A stretch of DNA of 64,000 nt, from NCBI GenBank assembly GCA_017537025.1, contig JAFWCB010000004.1, positions 62,001 to 126,000 of the forward strand, read 5' to 3'. Every line of letters starts with the position of its first letter. Position 1 is the first letter of the stretch. The translations under genes and the position numbers were made by a program. This DNA is from Sediminibacterium sp. GTDB taxonomy: Bacteria; Bacteroidota; Bacteroidia; Chitinophagales; Chitinophagaceae. Below, piece by piece: positions 35,780 to 45,047 of this stretch. The notes beneath the pieces are model-generated. The model was not told where the DNA came from and did not search any database. It was given only the letters and a program-made list of their open reading frames with translations.

Positions 35780-36558
35780 TTACAATTTCTATAATTACGA
35801 TCTGCTACAATAATTTGAACGATCTTGAAAAGACCTGCAAATCTGTAGATGAGCAAATTGTTTCCCCGTTTGAACATATTATAATCAATGGTTCCAGTAA
35901 TAACGAAATAGAATCTTGGGCAGAAAAAAAAGATCACCCTGTTTATCGATATTTTGTTCATGAAAAAGATAATGGTATTGCTGATGCATTTAATAAAGGG
36001 ATTTTAAAATCAAAAGGGGAAGTTATTCACTTATTAAATGCAGGAGATATTTATGCAAAAGATTCGGTTCTGCAAACAGTAATTGAATTTTTCGAAGCCA
36101 ATACCGATATTCAATGGATAAGTGCTAAAATAAGATTAAGTAGAGGAGGGGAAAAAGTGATTATAGGTAAGCCATTCGATAAAAACAAATTATATAGGGG
36201 GATGCGTAGTGTTTTGCATCCCACTTATTTTCTTAAACGATCGGTATATAATAGGGTCGGCTATTTTTCCAGTAATTGGAAAATTGCGATGGATTATGAT
36301 CTATTATGTAGACTGGGTAATGAACCTTATGCCTTTATTCCTGACTTATTTATCGATTTTGATGATACGGGTATAAGTAATACCGCTTATGTAAGAAGTT
36401 TACAGGAGAATCTTGCTGTATACAAATCGCATTTTGGTAAAAGTATTTTAGCTTATGCCTGGAATTTGCGGTTATACTTGCTTCACTATTTGTTAAGTAG
36501 CAGACTCGGTAAGTGGCTATTTCAATTAAAAAAAAGAATAGGGTTAGAAAATTTTTAA
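35776..36558 (+). CDS. Family 2 glycosyltransferase
   Basis: A 260-residue GT-A fold enzyme. Seen: the nucleotide-binding start ISIITICYNNLNDLEKT, the IINGSSN segment and HLLNAGD, where the usual DxD is replaced by NAGD as in WcaE-like transferases; KIAMDYDLLCRLG follows. It probably adds a sugar to a surface polysaccharide at the inner membrane face. It overlaps mqnA by four bases, and its stop shares a TTAA with the convergent methyltransferase stop. Confidence 0.9.
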   Translation: MITISIITICYNNLNDLEKTCKSVDEQIVSPFEHIIINGSSNNEIESWAEKKDHPVYRYFVHEKDNGIADAFNKGILKSKGEVIHLLNAGDIYAKDSVLQTVIEFFEANTDIQWISAKIRLSRGGEKVIIGKPFDKNKLYRGMRSVLHPTYFLKRSVYNRVGYFSSNWKIAMDYDLLCRLGNEPYAFIPDLFIDFDDTGISNTAYVRSLQENLAVYKSHFGKSILAYAWNLRLYLLHYLLSSRLGKWLFQLKKRIGLENF

Positions 36559-37304
36559 TAAGATTTAATCGCAATTCTGCCTGTTTCATCCATTCTATGT
36601 AATAAGATTCTCTCTTTTTTCTTTTCAAAATATTCATCCACAGCTTTTTTCGATCCTTTCCAAAAACCATAATCATCAATAATTAATACTCCCTCCTGTG
36701 TAAGTAGAGGATATAAGTGGGTCATTTCATGGGCTGTAGATTCATACCAATCTGTATCCAATCTTAATAGCGCAATCTGAGCAGGTGCATTCGAGGGCAC
36801 AGTTTGTAAAATATCTCCTTTTATGAAATGAATATTGTTCTGAGGATAATTTGTTTTAGCAAAATTAGCTTTAACTTCTTCCAAGCTTGAGTAGGCCCAT
36901 ACTATACTTGAATTTTTATCGGCAATCTGTTCAGTTAATTGTTGGCCGGCATCTCTGTTTAAAATATCGATATCATCTTTAGTTGGAGCAGTCATCCCCT
37001 CGAAAGTATCATAAAGCCAAATTTTTCTATCCGTAACGCCCAACGAAAGCAATGTTTCTGCTATTGCCATAGCACTGCCCCCTTTCCAAACACCACATTC
37101 TACAAAATCGCCATTAATATTATGCTTAACAATATATTTAACCGCTTCAATAAGTCCATACAATCTTTCACTACTGGTCATGGTATAAGGACGAACCTTA
37201 TTAATAATTTCCTGATGAAACAATTCAAAATCAGAAGGATAGGCTGATATCGTATTTTCAATTCCAAAAAGAACTCGAAATGCCTTAATCGGTTTAAAAG
37301 TCAT
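36555..37304 (-). CDS. TylF/macrocin-type O-methyltransferase
   Basis: A 249-residue SAM- and metal-dependent methyltransferase of the TylF group that methylates sugar hydroxyls. Seen: GDFVECGVWKGGSAMAIAE (SAM loop), LYDTFEG, LLRLDTDWYEST and IIDDYGFWKGSKKAVDEYF (metal and catalytic region). It is embedded between glycosyltransferase genes, so it probably caps or decorates a surface glycan. It is co-directional with the GT4 gene upstream (26-base gap). Confidence 0.9.
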   Translation of the reverse strand: MTFKPIKAFRVLFGIENTISAYPSDFELFHQEIINKVRPYTMTSSERLYGLIEAVKYIVKHNINGDFVECGVWKGGSAMAIAETLLSLGVTDRKIWLYDTFEGMTAPTKDDIDILNRDAGQQLTEQIADKNSSIVWAYSSLEEVKANFAKTNYPQNNIHFIKGDILQTVPSNAPAQIALLRLDTDWYESTAHEMTHLYPLLTQEGVLIIDDYGFWKGSKKAVDEYFEKKKERILLHRMDETGRIAIKSY

Positions 37305-37330
37305 TCAACTAATTTTAGTGTAAAGTTAAT

Positions 37331-38428
37331 CTATTCTACTTGCTTGTATGCATTTAGTGTGAGCTCGGCCGTTTTTCGCCAACTAAAATCTTCTATCCTT
37401 TTTCTTCCTTTTGCAATGAATTCTAATCTGTAAGTTGGATTTTTATATAGTTTTTCAGCAACATGAAGTAGTGTTTCCGGTGCAGTAACATCAAATTGAA
37501 TGGCTGCATTTCCCGCAGTTTCTGGTGAGGCACCCTTATTGGCAATAATAACAGGACAATTACTCGCAAAAGCTTCGAGAATAGGCATGCCGAAACCTTC
37601 GTAAGCGCTAGGGTAAATGCATGCGATGGCTTGTGTATAAAGATCTTGTAATTGAGTGTCGGATGAAATAGGTTGATGTAAAATATTTTTCTCTAATTGA
37701 ATGTTATGTATCCATGTCAATTCCGTTATTGAAAAAGGAGCAGCTCCCACACATTTTATTTTTATCTCAGGGTTTTTCTTGCATAAGGGTATTATTGCTT
37801 CAATAGCAGATTTAAAACCTTTATACTCATATCTATGCCCCACGAATAAGAAATAGGGAGGTTGAGTGGTGTTCCTTAAACTGTTTAATGATATAGTTTG
37901 AAATGAGGGGCCATGGGGTATTACAGATATTACTGAGGGGTTGATATTATAAAATGACAGTAGATCTTTTTTAGTAGATTCTGATATGGCAATTATTCTA
38001 TTTGCTCTCTCAATATGTGCTTTTCGGGCGGTTAAAAGCTTTACAAATTCAGGTCTATTTTTATGAAAAAGCTCATCGGTACAATCGTGAATGGTAATGA
38101 CTAGTGGTTTTTCACCAACTTTTTTTAAAGATGATAAGTTATAATAAGTTGGATGGTAAATATCGAATTTTTGAAAAGAATGGTTTATTTGATCATACTT
38201 TTGATTGAGATAAGTTAAAATGGTTGTTTGTAAGGGCCATTTCCCGGTTATGAAAATATTCTTTTGATTTGCCCATTCCTGCCAATGTGTATTGAAACTG
38301 GCAAATATGGGGAGATTGGGTACAACACCCTCTATATTACTAAGCTCTTTTATAAGTTCAATATAGTATCTGGAAATACCTCCTGCTCTCTGTATGGAGA
38401 AAATTTGGTGATCGTATCTAAGATTCAT
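37331..38428 (-). CDS. Family 4 glycosyltransferase
   Basis: A 365-residue GT-B fold enzyme. Seen: an N-terminal acceptor domain (GGISRYYIELIKEL), FLFVGHRYEYKGF and the donor-binding signature YPSAYEGFGMPILEAFASN with the EX7E glutamates. It probably transfers a hexose in surface polysaccharide assembly. It is divergent from the methyltransferase at 38458. Confidence 0.93.
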   Translation of the reverse strand: MNLRYDHQIFSIQRAGGISRYYIELIKELSNIEGVVPNLPIFASFNTHWQEWANQKNIFITGKWPLQTTILTYLNQKYDQINHSFQKFDIYHPTYYNLSSLKKVGEKPLVITIHDCTDELFHKNRPEFVKLLTARKAHIERANRIIAISESTKKDLLSFYNINPSVISVIPHGPSFQTISLNSLRNTTQPPYFLFVGHRYEYKGFKSAIEAIIPLCKKNPEIKIKCVGAAPFSITELTWIHNIQLEKNILHQPISSDTQLQDLYTQAIACIYPSAYEGFGMPILEAFASNCPVIIANKGASPETAGNAAIQFDVTAPETLLHVAEKLYKNPTYRLEFIAKGRKRIEDFSWRKTAELTLNAYKQVE

Positions 38429-38444
38429 TCTTTAGTTATAATAG

Positions 38445-38452
38445 TATATTTG
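38445..38452 (+). promoter_or_regulatory. -7 box very close to the start at 38458
   Basis: TATATTTG fits TAnnTTTG and ends five bases before the ATG, so transcription would begin at or next to the start codon. Confidence 0.45.
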
Positions 38453-38457
38453 TAGGA

Positions 38458-39165
38458 ATGGTGAACAAAGAATTCAATCCCTCTATTTCTCATCCGCTGT
38501 ATTTTATGCGGAAAGGATTATATAAACTAGTTGCTCAACATGCTCCCACTTGTACCGGCAAGTTACTAGATTTTGGTTGTGGTGCTAAGCCATATAGAAG
38601 TTTATTTACAAATGTATCGGAATATATAGGCTTAGATTATGCAAGCGAGGGTCATGATCATAAAAGTGAGGATATAGAAGCCTTTTATGACGGGAAAAAT
38701 ATTCCTTTTGAGGATGTACAATTCGATTGGGTATTTTCCAGTGAAGTTTTTGAACATGTTTTTGGATTGAATGAAATCCTTCCCGAACTAAATCGTGTTT
38801 TAAAAAAAGGGGGCAGGATGATGATTACAACACCTTTTGCTTGGGAAGAGCATGAGGCACCTATTGATTTTGCCAGATATACTCGTTTTGGATTAACAGA
38901 TTTATTTGAGAAAAATGGATTTAAGGTTTTAACCGTTCAAAAAAGTGGACATCTCATAATGGCTTTGCATCAAATTTTTATAGTATATTTTTATAGAGAC
39001 TGGATTACGCAAATACCTGTATTAAGAAAATGGAATTTTGCCGGTAAAGTAGTGCGACAATTATTAGTGCCGGCTGCAAATATTATGTTCTTATTAGTGG
39101 CTCCTTTTTGGCCAAAGTCAGAAAATTTTTATTTGAGTACTTTAATGATTGTTGAAAAAAAATGA
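38458..39165 (+). CDS. Class I SAM methyltransferase
   Basis: A 235-residue methyltransferase. Seen: motif I LLDFGCGAKPYRSLF, the acidic GLDYA segment, FDWVFSSEVFEHVF (motif IV) and RVLKKGGRMMITTP. C-terminal hydrophobic residues may bring it to the membrane. The setting suggests a sugar or polyprenyl intermediate as substrate. It overlaps the next gene by four bases. Confidence 0.88.
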   Translation: MVNKEFNPSISHPLYFMRKGLYKLVAQHAPTCTGKLLDFGCGAKPYRSLFTNVSEYIGLDYASEGHDHKSEDIEAFYDGKNIPFEDVQFDWVFSSEVFEHVFGLNEILPELNRVLKKGGRMMITTPFAWEEHEAPIDFARYTRFGLTDLFEKNGFKVLTVQKSGHLIMALHQIFIVYFYRDWITQIPVLRKWNFAGKVVRQLLVPAANIMFLLVAPFWPKSENFYLSTLMIVEKK

Positions 39166-40139
39166 GTGATACGCTATTATATACCGTTTGTTCCGCTAAT
39201 AATTTAGCTCATGCCAAAACCATGCTTGATTCTTTTCGAGCACATCATGCAGATATTGATATATTCTTGGTTTTAGTTGATGAGCCGGGAGAGCATTTTG
39301 TACTGCCTTCACTGGAGGGGGTTACCATTATTACTGCTAAAGAGCTACGATTACCTTTTTTTAATAACCTAGTTTCGAAGTATACAACAATAGAGTTGAA
39401 TTGTGCGATTAAAATTTTTGCTGCTCAATTTTTTTTAAACGAGTTTCCTCATACTAATTTTTATTATTTAGATGCTGATATTTTAATACTAGATAGTATT
39501 GCTGAAGTAAATACTTTTTTGTTAACAAATAGTATTGTCATTACACCGCATATTATATCTGCATTGCCCGCTGATAATGCCATGCCATTTGAAAGAGACA
39601 TTTTGCGATCGGGAATTTATAATGCGGGTTTTATGGGATTTAAAAAAGATGAAAATGTGATAAAGATCTTTGAATGGTGGGCATCGCATATGCATCAGGA
39701 GTGTTATTATAATTTCGCAGAAGGAATGGGAGTAGATCAGATTTGGTTGAATCTTTTACCAATTTTATTCGAGGGGGTTTATATATGGAATGATGTAACT
39801 GTTAATGTTGCATATTGGAATATGCATGAAAGGAACCTAACGCTAGTAGGCAGTAAATATTTTGTAAACGAGCTACCTTTGAAATTCGTGCATATTAGTG
39901 GGTTTAATCCATTGAAACCGGATCAAATTTCAAAACATCAAAATAGGTATACATTAGCTGAAGAGCCTGGTTGGGCACATTTACTAAGTTATTATACCTC
40001 TCTTTTGATGGCAAATGGGTTCGAAAAATATTATGTGATACCATGTTTTTATGCCAAAAAAGTAAAAAAATCAATAGGTATTATGCGCTTGGTGAATAGT
40101 ATTTTAAGGCCATTAAGAGTAAAAATTACAGATATATAA
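39162..40139 (+). CDS. GT-A glycosyltransferase-like protein
   Basis: A 325-residue protein with a nucleotide-sugar transferase fold. Seen: TVCSANNLAHAKTMLDSF at the start, FYYLDADILILDS with a DxD motif (DAD), GIYNAGFMGFKKD and KFVHISGFNPLKPDQ. It resembles GT8/nucleotide-diphospho-sugar transferases found in polysaccharide clusters. Sugar and acceptor are unknown. It is translationally coupled to the methyltransferase. Confidence 0.8.
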   Translation: MSDTLLYTVCSANNLAHAKTMLDSFRAHHADIDIFLVLVDEPGEHFVLPSLEGVTIITAKELRLPFFNNLVSKYTTIELNCAIKIFAAQFFLNEFPHTNFYYLDADILILDSIAEVNTFLLTNSIVITPHIISALPADNAMPFERDILRSGIYNAGFMGFKKDENVIKIFEWWASHMHQECYYNFAEGMGVDQIWLNLLPILFEGVYIWNDVTVNVAYWNMHERNLTLVGSKYFVNELPLKFVHISGFNPLKPDQISKHQNRYTLAEEPGWAHLLSYYTSLLMANGFEKYYVIPCFYAKKVKKSIGIMRLVNSILRPLRVKITDI

Positions 40140-40157
40140 TGAGGTAGGGAATCTGTT

Positions 40158-40940
40158 TTACTGTTGCCGTATACCGCTAATATATTTTATTTCATTTTCA
40201 GTAAGAGATCTGGTATAAATCGCGAGATTATCTATGGCTCCGCTAAAAGAACGTTTATCTCCAAGCCACCACATTCCCAAATAAAATGGCGCACTGGTAC
40301 AGTTAGTAAAAAATTTATTGGGGGTATTTCTGGAGCCCGCCAGAATACCATTTATGTATACTTTTTCAATACCATTACTATGCTGTAAAACAATATTATA
40401 CCATTTATTGATATTGATATTAGTGATTACCTGTAGCAATGTTCCATTGGTTGTATCCGTATAAATATTACAAACATTGGTACTGTTAGCAATATAGAAG
40501 TGCAAGTTTTGTGTTCCTAGATCCTGATCAAACCCGAAACCAAAAGAAGCTCCTTTGGCGTCGTTATAGTTTGCTTTTTGAAATATTCTACCTTTCTTAT
40601 TCCTGGATAAAAAAGAGAAAAAAATTGTAAAATCTCCCTCTTTGAAATTCCTGCCGCTATCAATAACAGCGAAGTCGTCGATTCCGTCGAAATTCAATGC
40701 ACCATTAGCAATACCGGAAGAATCCTGAGTGAAATTTATCCCGTTAAACCCTTGCATATGTCTGTTATTTCCAGAAAGATCTGAAAAATTTGAGCCGTCG
40801 AAAGGGTAGTATCCCCATAAATCTTTTTTTAAGCTGTCTGTAAAGTTTGATACAGCTATCTCAGGTACTGAAGTTTTAGAACAACTCAGTAAAGCATAAG
40901 TACTAAAAAAACTTAACAGTAAAAGTAGTTTATTCATCAT
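40158..40940 (-). CDS. LamG-domain lipoprotein
   Basis: A 260-residue protein with a lipoprotein signal (LLSC, Cys20) and a concanavalin-A/LamG-like domain (about 40-255; WGYYPFDGSNFSDLSGNNRH, FSGAIDNLAIYTRSL). Such domains bind carbohydrate or protein on the cell surface. No catalytic domain. It follows the glycan island on the opposite strand. Confidence 0.87.
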   Translation of the reverse strand: MMNKLLLLLSFFSTYALLSCSKTSVPEIAVSNFTDSLKKDLWGYYPFDGSNFSDLSGNNRHMQGFNGINFTQDSSGIANGALNFDGIDDFAVIDSGRNFKEGDFTIFFSFLSRNKKGRIFQKANYNDAKGASFGFGFDQDLGTQNLHFYIANSTNVCNIYTDTTNGTLLQVITNININKWYNIVLQHSNGIEKVYINGILAGSRNTPNKFFTNCTSAPFYLGMWWLGDKRSFSGAIDNLAIYTRSLTENEIKYISGIRQQ

Positions 40941-40960
40941 CGGATTTTTTCAAAAATAAA

Positions 40961-41662
40961 TCAATGCTTAATACTACCATCAAGAACTTTTACTTTTTTC
41001 TTACCGGCATTCTTTTTTTCGAACTCTAGTACTTCTTTGGGTTTTATTTTAGTTGCTGTACTATCTTTTTTCACAGATACATTATTCTTTGTAGACTTTA
41101 ACGTAGCTGCTATAGTGGTATCTGCGGTCGAGTCATCAGGCGTTTTTAGTTTATCTAAAAAATATTCTTCTGTATTGATTACCGATCCGGTTAGTGGATT
41201 ATAATATTTCCAGATACCATGTTTCAAAGAAGAACCATCAGTTTTAATAATCACTTTTTCAAACTTATTCGGGTCTTTTATATCTGCCACATCAATAGTA
41301 TCATATGCTTTATCGGGGTTTAGGGCACGCCAATTTTCTTCATGCTCTATGCCATCAATGGTAAAATATACCGATTTTCCATGCTTGTTGCCCCATTTAT
41401 AATTTTCCATAGCTAATAAATCGCCCATCAAATTGTACCTCCGCCAGGTGCCTTCCTTACGATCATTTTTGTATTCACCTTCTTCTTCATAGCCCGGCTC
41501 CCCGCGCAGTTTGGGCATTTGCACAAACCATTTGCCTTGTTTTAGCCCTTTAAAATCTACACAATTCAGTGTATCGCCTTTGGAACTAATGCGAAAAGTG
41601 CGACACTGCGCTAATAAAGCCAGATTTAAAAAAATGAAAAACGGTAGCAATAGAAAACGCAT
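40961..41662 (-). CDS. Exported MORN/YwqK-like repeat protein
   Basis: A 233-residue protein with a signal peptide (about residues 1-18). The body has MORN-like repeats of the form G-x-W-x-x-Y-x-x-x-G (KEGTWRRYNLMGDLLAMENY, KHGIWKYYNPLTGS), then a lysine/threonine-rich tail. The fold is often annotated YwqK-like. Function unknown. It is divergent from the VPS10-like gene. Confidence 0.75.
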   Translation of the reverse strand: MRFLLLPFFIFLNLALLAQCRTFRISSKGDTLNCVDFKGLKQGKWFVQMPKLRGEPGYEEEGEYKNDRKEGTWRRYNLMGDLLAMENYKWGNKHGKSVYFTIDGIEHEENWRALNPDKAYDTIDVADIKDPNKFEKVIIKTDGSSLKHGIWKYYNPLTGSVINTEEYFLDKLKTPDDSTADTTIAATLKSTKNNVSVKKDSTATKIKPKEVLEFEKKNAGKKKVKVLDGSIKH

Positions 41663-41699
41663 ATTACTTACATTCGATACTGAAAAATACTGAACTGTT

Positions 41700-44189
41700 A
41701 TGAGAAAATTGCTTGTAATATGCTTAATGTTTTCTTGTTTTTATGCACTGGCGCAGGTGAAACCAACTTCTGTAGCCGATCGTTTAAAAACCATTGAACA
41801 GAGAAAGGCCTTAAAAGAGAGATCGGTGTTGAATGGAACAGGTTTTCGCAATATTGGTCCTGCCGTAATGAGCGGAAGAGTAGTGGATGTAGAAGTAAAT
41901 CCTGCTGAACCTACTGAGTTTTATGTAGCCTATGCTACCGGGGGATTATGGCATACCGTTAACAATGGACAAAGCTTTGTGCCGGTTTTTGATTCAGCCG
42001 ATATAATTACTATTGGAGACATCGCCGTTAACTGGAACCAGCGAATTATCTGGGTGGGAACGGGCGAAGTAAATAGCAGTAGATCCAGCTATGCGGGGAT
42101 GGGTGTTTATAAAACCAGCGATAATGGTAAGAGCTGGGAATGGCTTGGCTTGCCGGAAAGCCATCATATTGGTAAGATTCAATTACATCCTACCAATCCG
42201 AATGTGGCTTGGGTAGCGGCTTTGGGGCATTTATACTCCCCTAATAAAGAGAGAGGAGTTTACAAAACAATTGATGGTGGAAAAAGCTGGAAACAAGTAT
42301 TGGCAGTAGACGATAATACGGGTGCGGTTGATTTGGATTTGAATCCTCAAAACCCCAATGAATTATATGCTGCTATGTGGTATCGTACACGGAGAGCCTG
42401 GGATTTTGAGGAGGCGGGTAAAACAAGCGCTATTTATAAAAGTACTAATGGCGGTGATAACTGGGAGTTAATAAGTACACCGGCTAGTGGTTTTCCTTCA
42501 GGAGATGGGGTAGGGAGAATAGGATTAGCAGTATATCCAAAAAATCCAAATATAGTATACGCGGTGGTCGACAATAATTTCCGTCAGCCTGATTCATTAT
42601 TCAAGCGAAGTACTGATACTACAAGATATGTGCTAAGAGATTTTAAAGACCTTACCAAGGATCAGTTTGCGGCTTTAGATGATAAGAAGTTATCGGCATT
42701 TGTTTCTTCACCCCGAAACGGGATCCCACAAAAATATACCGCAGGTGTTTTGAAAGAACTGGTGAAAACGGATAAACTGGCACCAACTGCTATTTATGAT
42801 TATTTATTTGATGCAAATACTGCATTATTCGAGACGCCGATTTATGGTTGTCAGTTATACCGAAGTGATGATGCTGGAAAAACATGGGTTAAGACCAATA
42901 CGAATGCTTTACCTAATATGTACAGTACCTATGGATATTATTTCGGAAAAGTATTTGTGAGTGGTGCCGATGATAAGAAAATTATCTTAACGGGGGTTGA
43001 TCTGATGATGAGTACAGATGGAGGTAAAACATTTAAATCTATAGATGGTGATAATGTACATTCAGATCATCATGTAGCCTGGTTTAACCCGAATAAGGAT
43101 AGCCATATCATTAATGGCAATGATGGTGGTTGTAATATCAGTTATGATAATGGAGCGCATTGGTTTAAAGCGAATACGCCTCCAGTTGGACAGTTTTATG
43201 GGGTAGCAGTAGATATGGCACGCCCGTATAACGTGTATGGGGGTTTGCAGGATAATGGTACCTGGTATGGTTCTAGTACCACGCAAGAGGGATTGGGTTG
43301 GTATGATAGTGGTATCAATCCTTTTCAGCGTTTAAATGGTGGGGATGGTATGCAGGTGCAGGTAGATTGGAGAGATAACAAAACTGTATATAGTGGATAT
43401 CAGTTTGGTGCCTATAGTAGGCAAACAATTGGAGCAGGTAGGGAAAGTTTTAAATCTGTTCGTCCGCAAAGAGATTTAGGAGAAACAGCTTTACGGTTTA
43501 ACTGGCAAACACCTATATTGATCAGCAGGCATAATCAGGATGTATTTTATTATGGCAGTAATAAGTTTCATCGTTCGTTTAACAGGGGTGATAGTATAAA
43601 AACCTTAAGTAGTGATTTAACAACGAATCCGCAACAAGGCGATGTTCCATTTGGTACGTTGAGCACGATCAGTGAGAGCCCGCTCAGATTTGGATTAATT
43701 TATGTGGGTTCAGATGATGGCAATGTGCAGGTTACAAGAGATGGGGGTTATAGCTGGACTTTATTAAATAGTAAGCAGTTTCCTAAAGGATTATATGTGA
43801 GTAGGATAACGGCTAGTGCATTTAAGGAGGGTAGGGTATACCTTACTTTGAATGGTTATAGAAACGATCACTTTGCAGCTTATGTTTTTGTAAGTGAAGA
43901 TTATGGGGTTAATTGGAGGACTATTATGAAAGATTTGCCTAATGAGCCGGTGAATGTGATTAAAGAAGATTTGAAGGATGAGCAAATATTGTATGTTGGA
44001 ACAGATGGGGGATTGTATGTGAGTTTAGATGGTGGTGCTAGTTCAATGATGTGGAATAAGGGTTTGCCATATAGTGTGCCGGTGCATGATATTGTCATTC
44101 ATCCGCGTGAGAATGAGATTATTTTGGGAACGCATGGGCGGAGTATTTATATCGCGAAGTTGGATGGGGTGCAGAAGGCAAAGAAATAA
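41700..44189 (+). CDS. Exported VPS10/sortilin-like BNR-repeat protein
   Basis: An 829-residue protein with a signal peptide (residues 1-18, ending ALAQ) and many BNR/Asp-box repeats of the form S-x-D-x-G-x-T-W across two propellers (VYKTSDNGKSWEWLG, LYRSDDAGKTWVKT, VTRDGGYSWTLL). The VPS10-type propeller is common in secreted Bacteroidota proteins annotated as glycosyl hydrolase-like. No catalytic residues can be assigned, so a binding role is at least as likely. Confidence 0.88.
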   Translation: MRKLLVICLMFSCFYALAQVKPTSVADRLKTIEQRKALKERSVLNGTGFRNIGPAVMSGRVVDVEVNPAEPTEFYVAYATGGLWHTVNNGQSFVPVFDSADIITIGDIAVNWNQRIIWVGTGEVNSSRSSYAGMGVYKTSDNGKSWEWLGLPESHHIGKIQLHPTNPNVAWVAALGHLYSPNKERGVYKTIDGGKSWKQVLAVDDNTGAVDLDLNPQNPNELYAAMWYRTRRAWDFEEAGKTSAIYKSTNGGDNWELISTPASGFPSGDGVGRIGLAVYPKNPNIVYAVVDNNFRQPDSLFKRSTDTTRYVLRDFKDLTKDQFAALDDKKLSAFVSSPRNGIPQKYTAGVLKELVKTDKLAPTAIYDYLFDANTALFETPIYGCQLYRSDDAGKTWVKTNTNALPNMYSTYGYYFGKVFVSGADDKKIILTGVDLMMSTDGGKTFKSIDGDNVHSDHHVAWFNPNKDSHIINGNDGGCNISYDNGAHWFKANTPPVGQFYGVAVDMARPYNVYGGLQDNGTWYGSSTTQEGLGWYDSGINPFQRLNGGDGMQVQVDWRDNKTVYSGYQFGAYSRQTIGAGRESFKSVRPQRDLGETALRFNWQTPILISRHNQDVFYYGSNKFHRSFNRGDSIKTLSSDLTTNPQQGDVPFGTLSTISESPLRFGLIYVGSDDGNVQVTRDGGYSWTLLNSKQFPKGLYVSRITASAFKEGRVYLTLNGYRNDHFAAYVFVSEDYGVNWRTIMKDLPNEPVNVIKEDLKDEQILYVGTDGGLYVSLDGGASSMMWNKGLPYSVPVHDIVIHPRENEIILGTHGRSIYIAKLDGVQKAKK

Positions 44190-44226
44190 TAAAAATTTTT
44201 AGACTTTTCGCTAGCGTCAGACCGGG

Positions 44227-45042
44227 TTATTTTTTTTGAATTATCCAAACATCTTGGCCACCTGCTTTTTGTGGGTGGCTTTTTCCTTCATAGTGGGTAA
44301 GGATTTCAAGGTTTTTGGGTAGTAAGCATTTGAAAAATAAAGGGTTGTTGTAGGTTGTAATATCGCGCGAGTTTTGGACGCGGTCAGACGGGGTATAGCC
44401 CTTTTCTGATAGAAAAATTTCGCGTTCTTTTTTTGAAAGCTGATGCAGAAAATTTGTTCCATGGGTAGTGATAAAAAAAATTCCTCCTTGAGAAAGCTTA
44501 TAGGATAAGGATTCTAGCCAAAATGATTGATCTTTTATAGGTATGTGTGTGAATACAGAGAAAGCAATTAAAAGATCTGCTTTTGGAGAGGATTCACCGC
44601 TGTCAGACGCTATAGGCTCACAAAAAAATTTTATAGCTTGATATTGACTCTTATTCCATTCAATAAAATTTGGATTGATATCTATTCCAATACAGTTAGA
44701 CGCCGGTAGAAGGGGTGGAAAATGTTTAATAATTCTTCCGATGCCACATCCCCAATCAATAATAACAGGATTAGAAGATTGAATATAAGGGCTGCACCAT
44801 TCCCAAATTTCTTTAGCTGCTAATGCTCCATCTTCTTCGAAGCTTTGATAATCGATTTTATAGGTTTCAAAGAGGGCTTTGTGCGGTGGGGGAGTATATG
44901 ATGGATGCAGTGAACAATATTTTTTATTGCGATTATAATAGTATAACTGCTGCGCCCGGAAATAAAAACCTGCGGCCGTAGGCCGCAGGTTTAAACGTTT
45001 TAAAAACCATTTCGTATATCTGATAATCAGTTTAAACACCAT
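44227..45042 (-). CDS. Class I SAM methyltransferase with a palindrome in its 5' coding end
   Basis: A 271-residue methyltransferase. Seen: motif I VIIDWGCGIGRIIKHF, GIDINPNFIEWN, LLIAFSVFTHIP and GGIFFITTHG. Substrate unknown. It starts five bases after the M16 peptidase gene and is probably co-transcribed. Codons for about residues 17-25 (NLRPTAAGF) consist of a perfect 12-pair inverted repeat, an unusual insertion-like feature. Confidence 0.87.
   Translation of the reverse strand: MVFKLIIRYTKWFLKRLNLRPTAAGFYFRAQQLYYYNRNKKYCSLHPSYTPPPHKALFETYKIDYQSFEEDGALAAKEIWEWCSPYIQSSNPVIIDWGCGIGRIIKHFPPLLPASNCIGIDINPNFIEWNKSQYQAIKFFCEPIASDSGESSPKADLLIAFSVFTHIPIKDQSFWLESLSYKLSQGGIFFITTHGTNFLHQLSKKEREIFLSEKGYTPSDRVQNSRDITTYNNPLFFKCLLPKNLEILTHYEGKSHPQKAGGQDVWIIQKK
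44966..44992. repeat. Perfect 12-bp inverted repeat inside a coding region
   Basis: AAACCTGCGGCC, loop GTA, then GGCCGCAGGTTT: a perfect stem with A/T-rich flanks like a terminator, much more GC-rich than its surroundings. It lies in frame within the first 30 codons of the methyltransferase gene. Confidence 0.9.
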
Positions 45043-45047
45043 ACATC

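Noticed and set aside
40164-40388. Plus-strand 74-residue ORF opposite the LamG lipoprotein
   Set aside because: Antisense shadow without protein-like pattern.
44190-44226. Possible terminator between the convergent genes (CGCTAGCG and a T run)
   Set aside because: Only an 8-base palindrome with weak flanking pairing; not convincing as a terminator.
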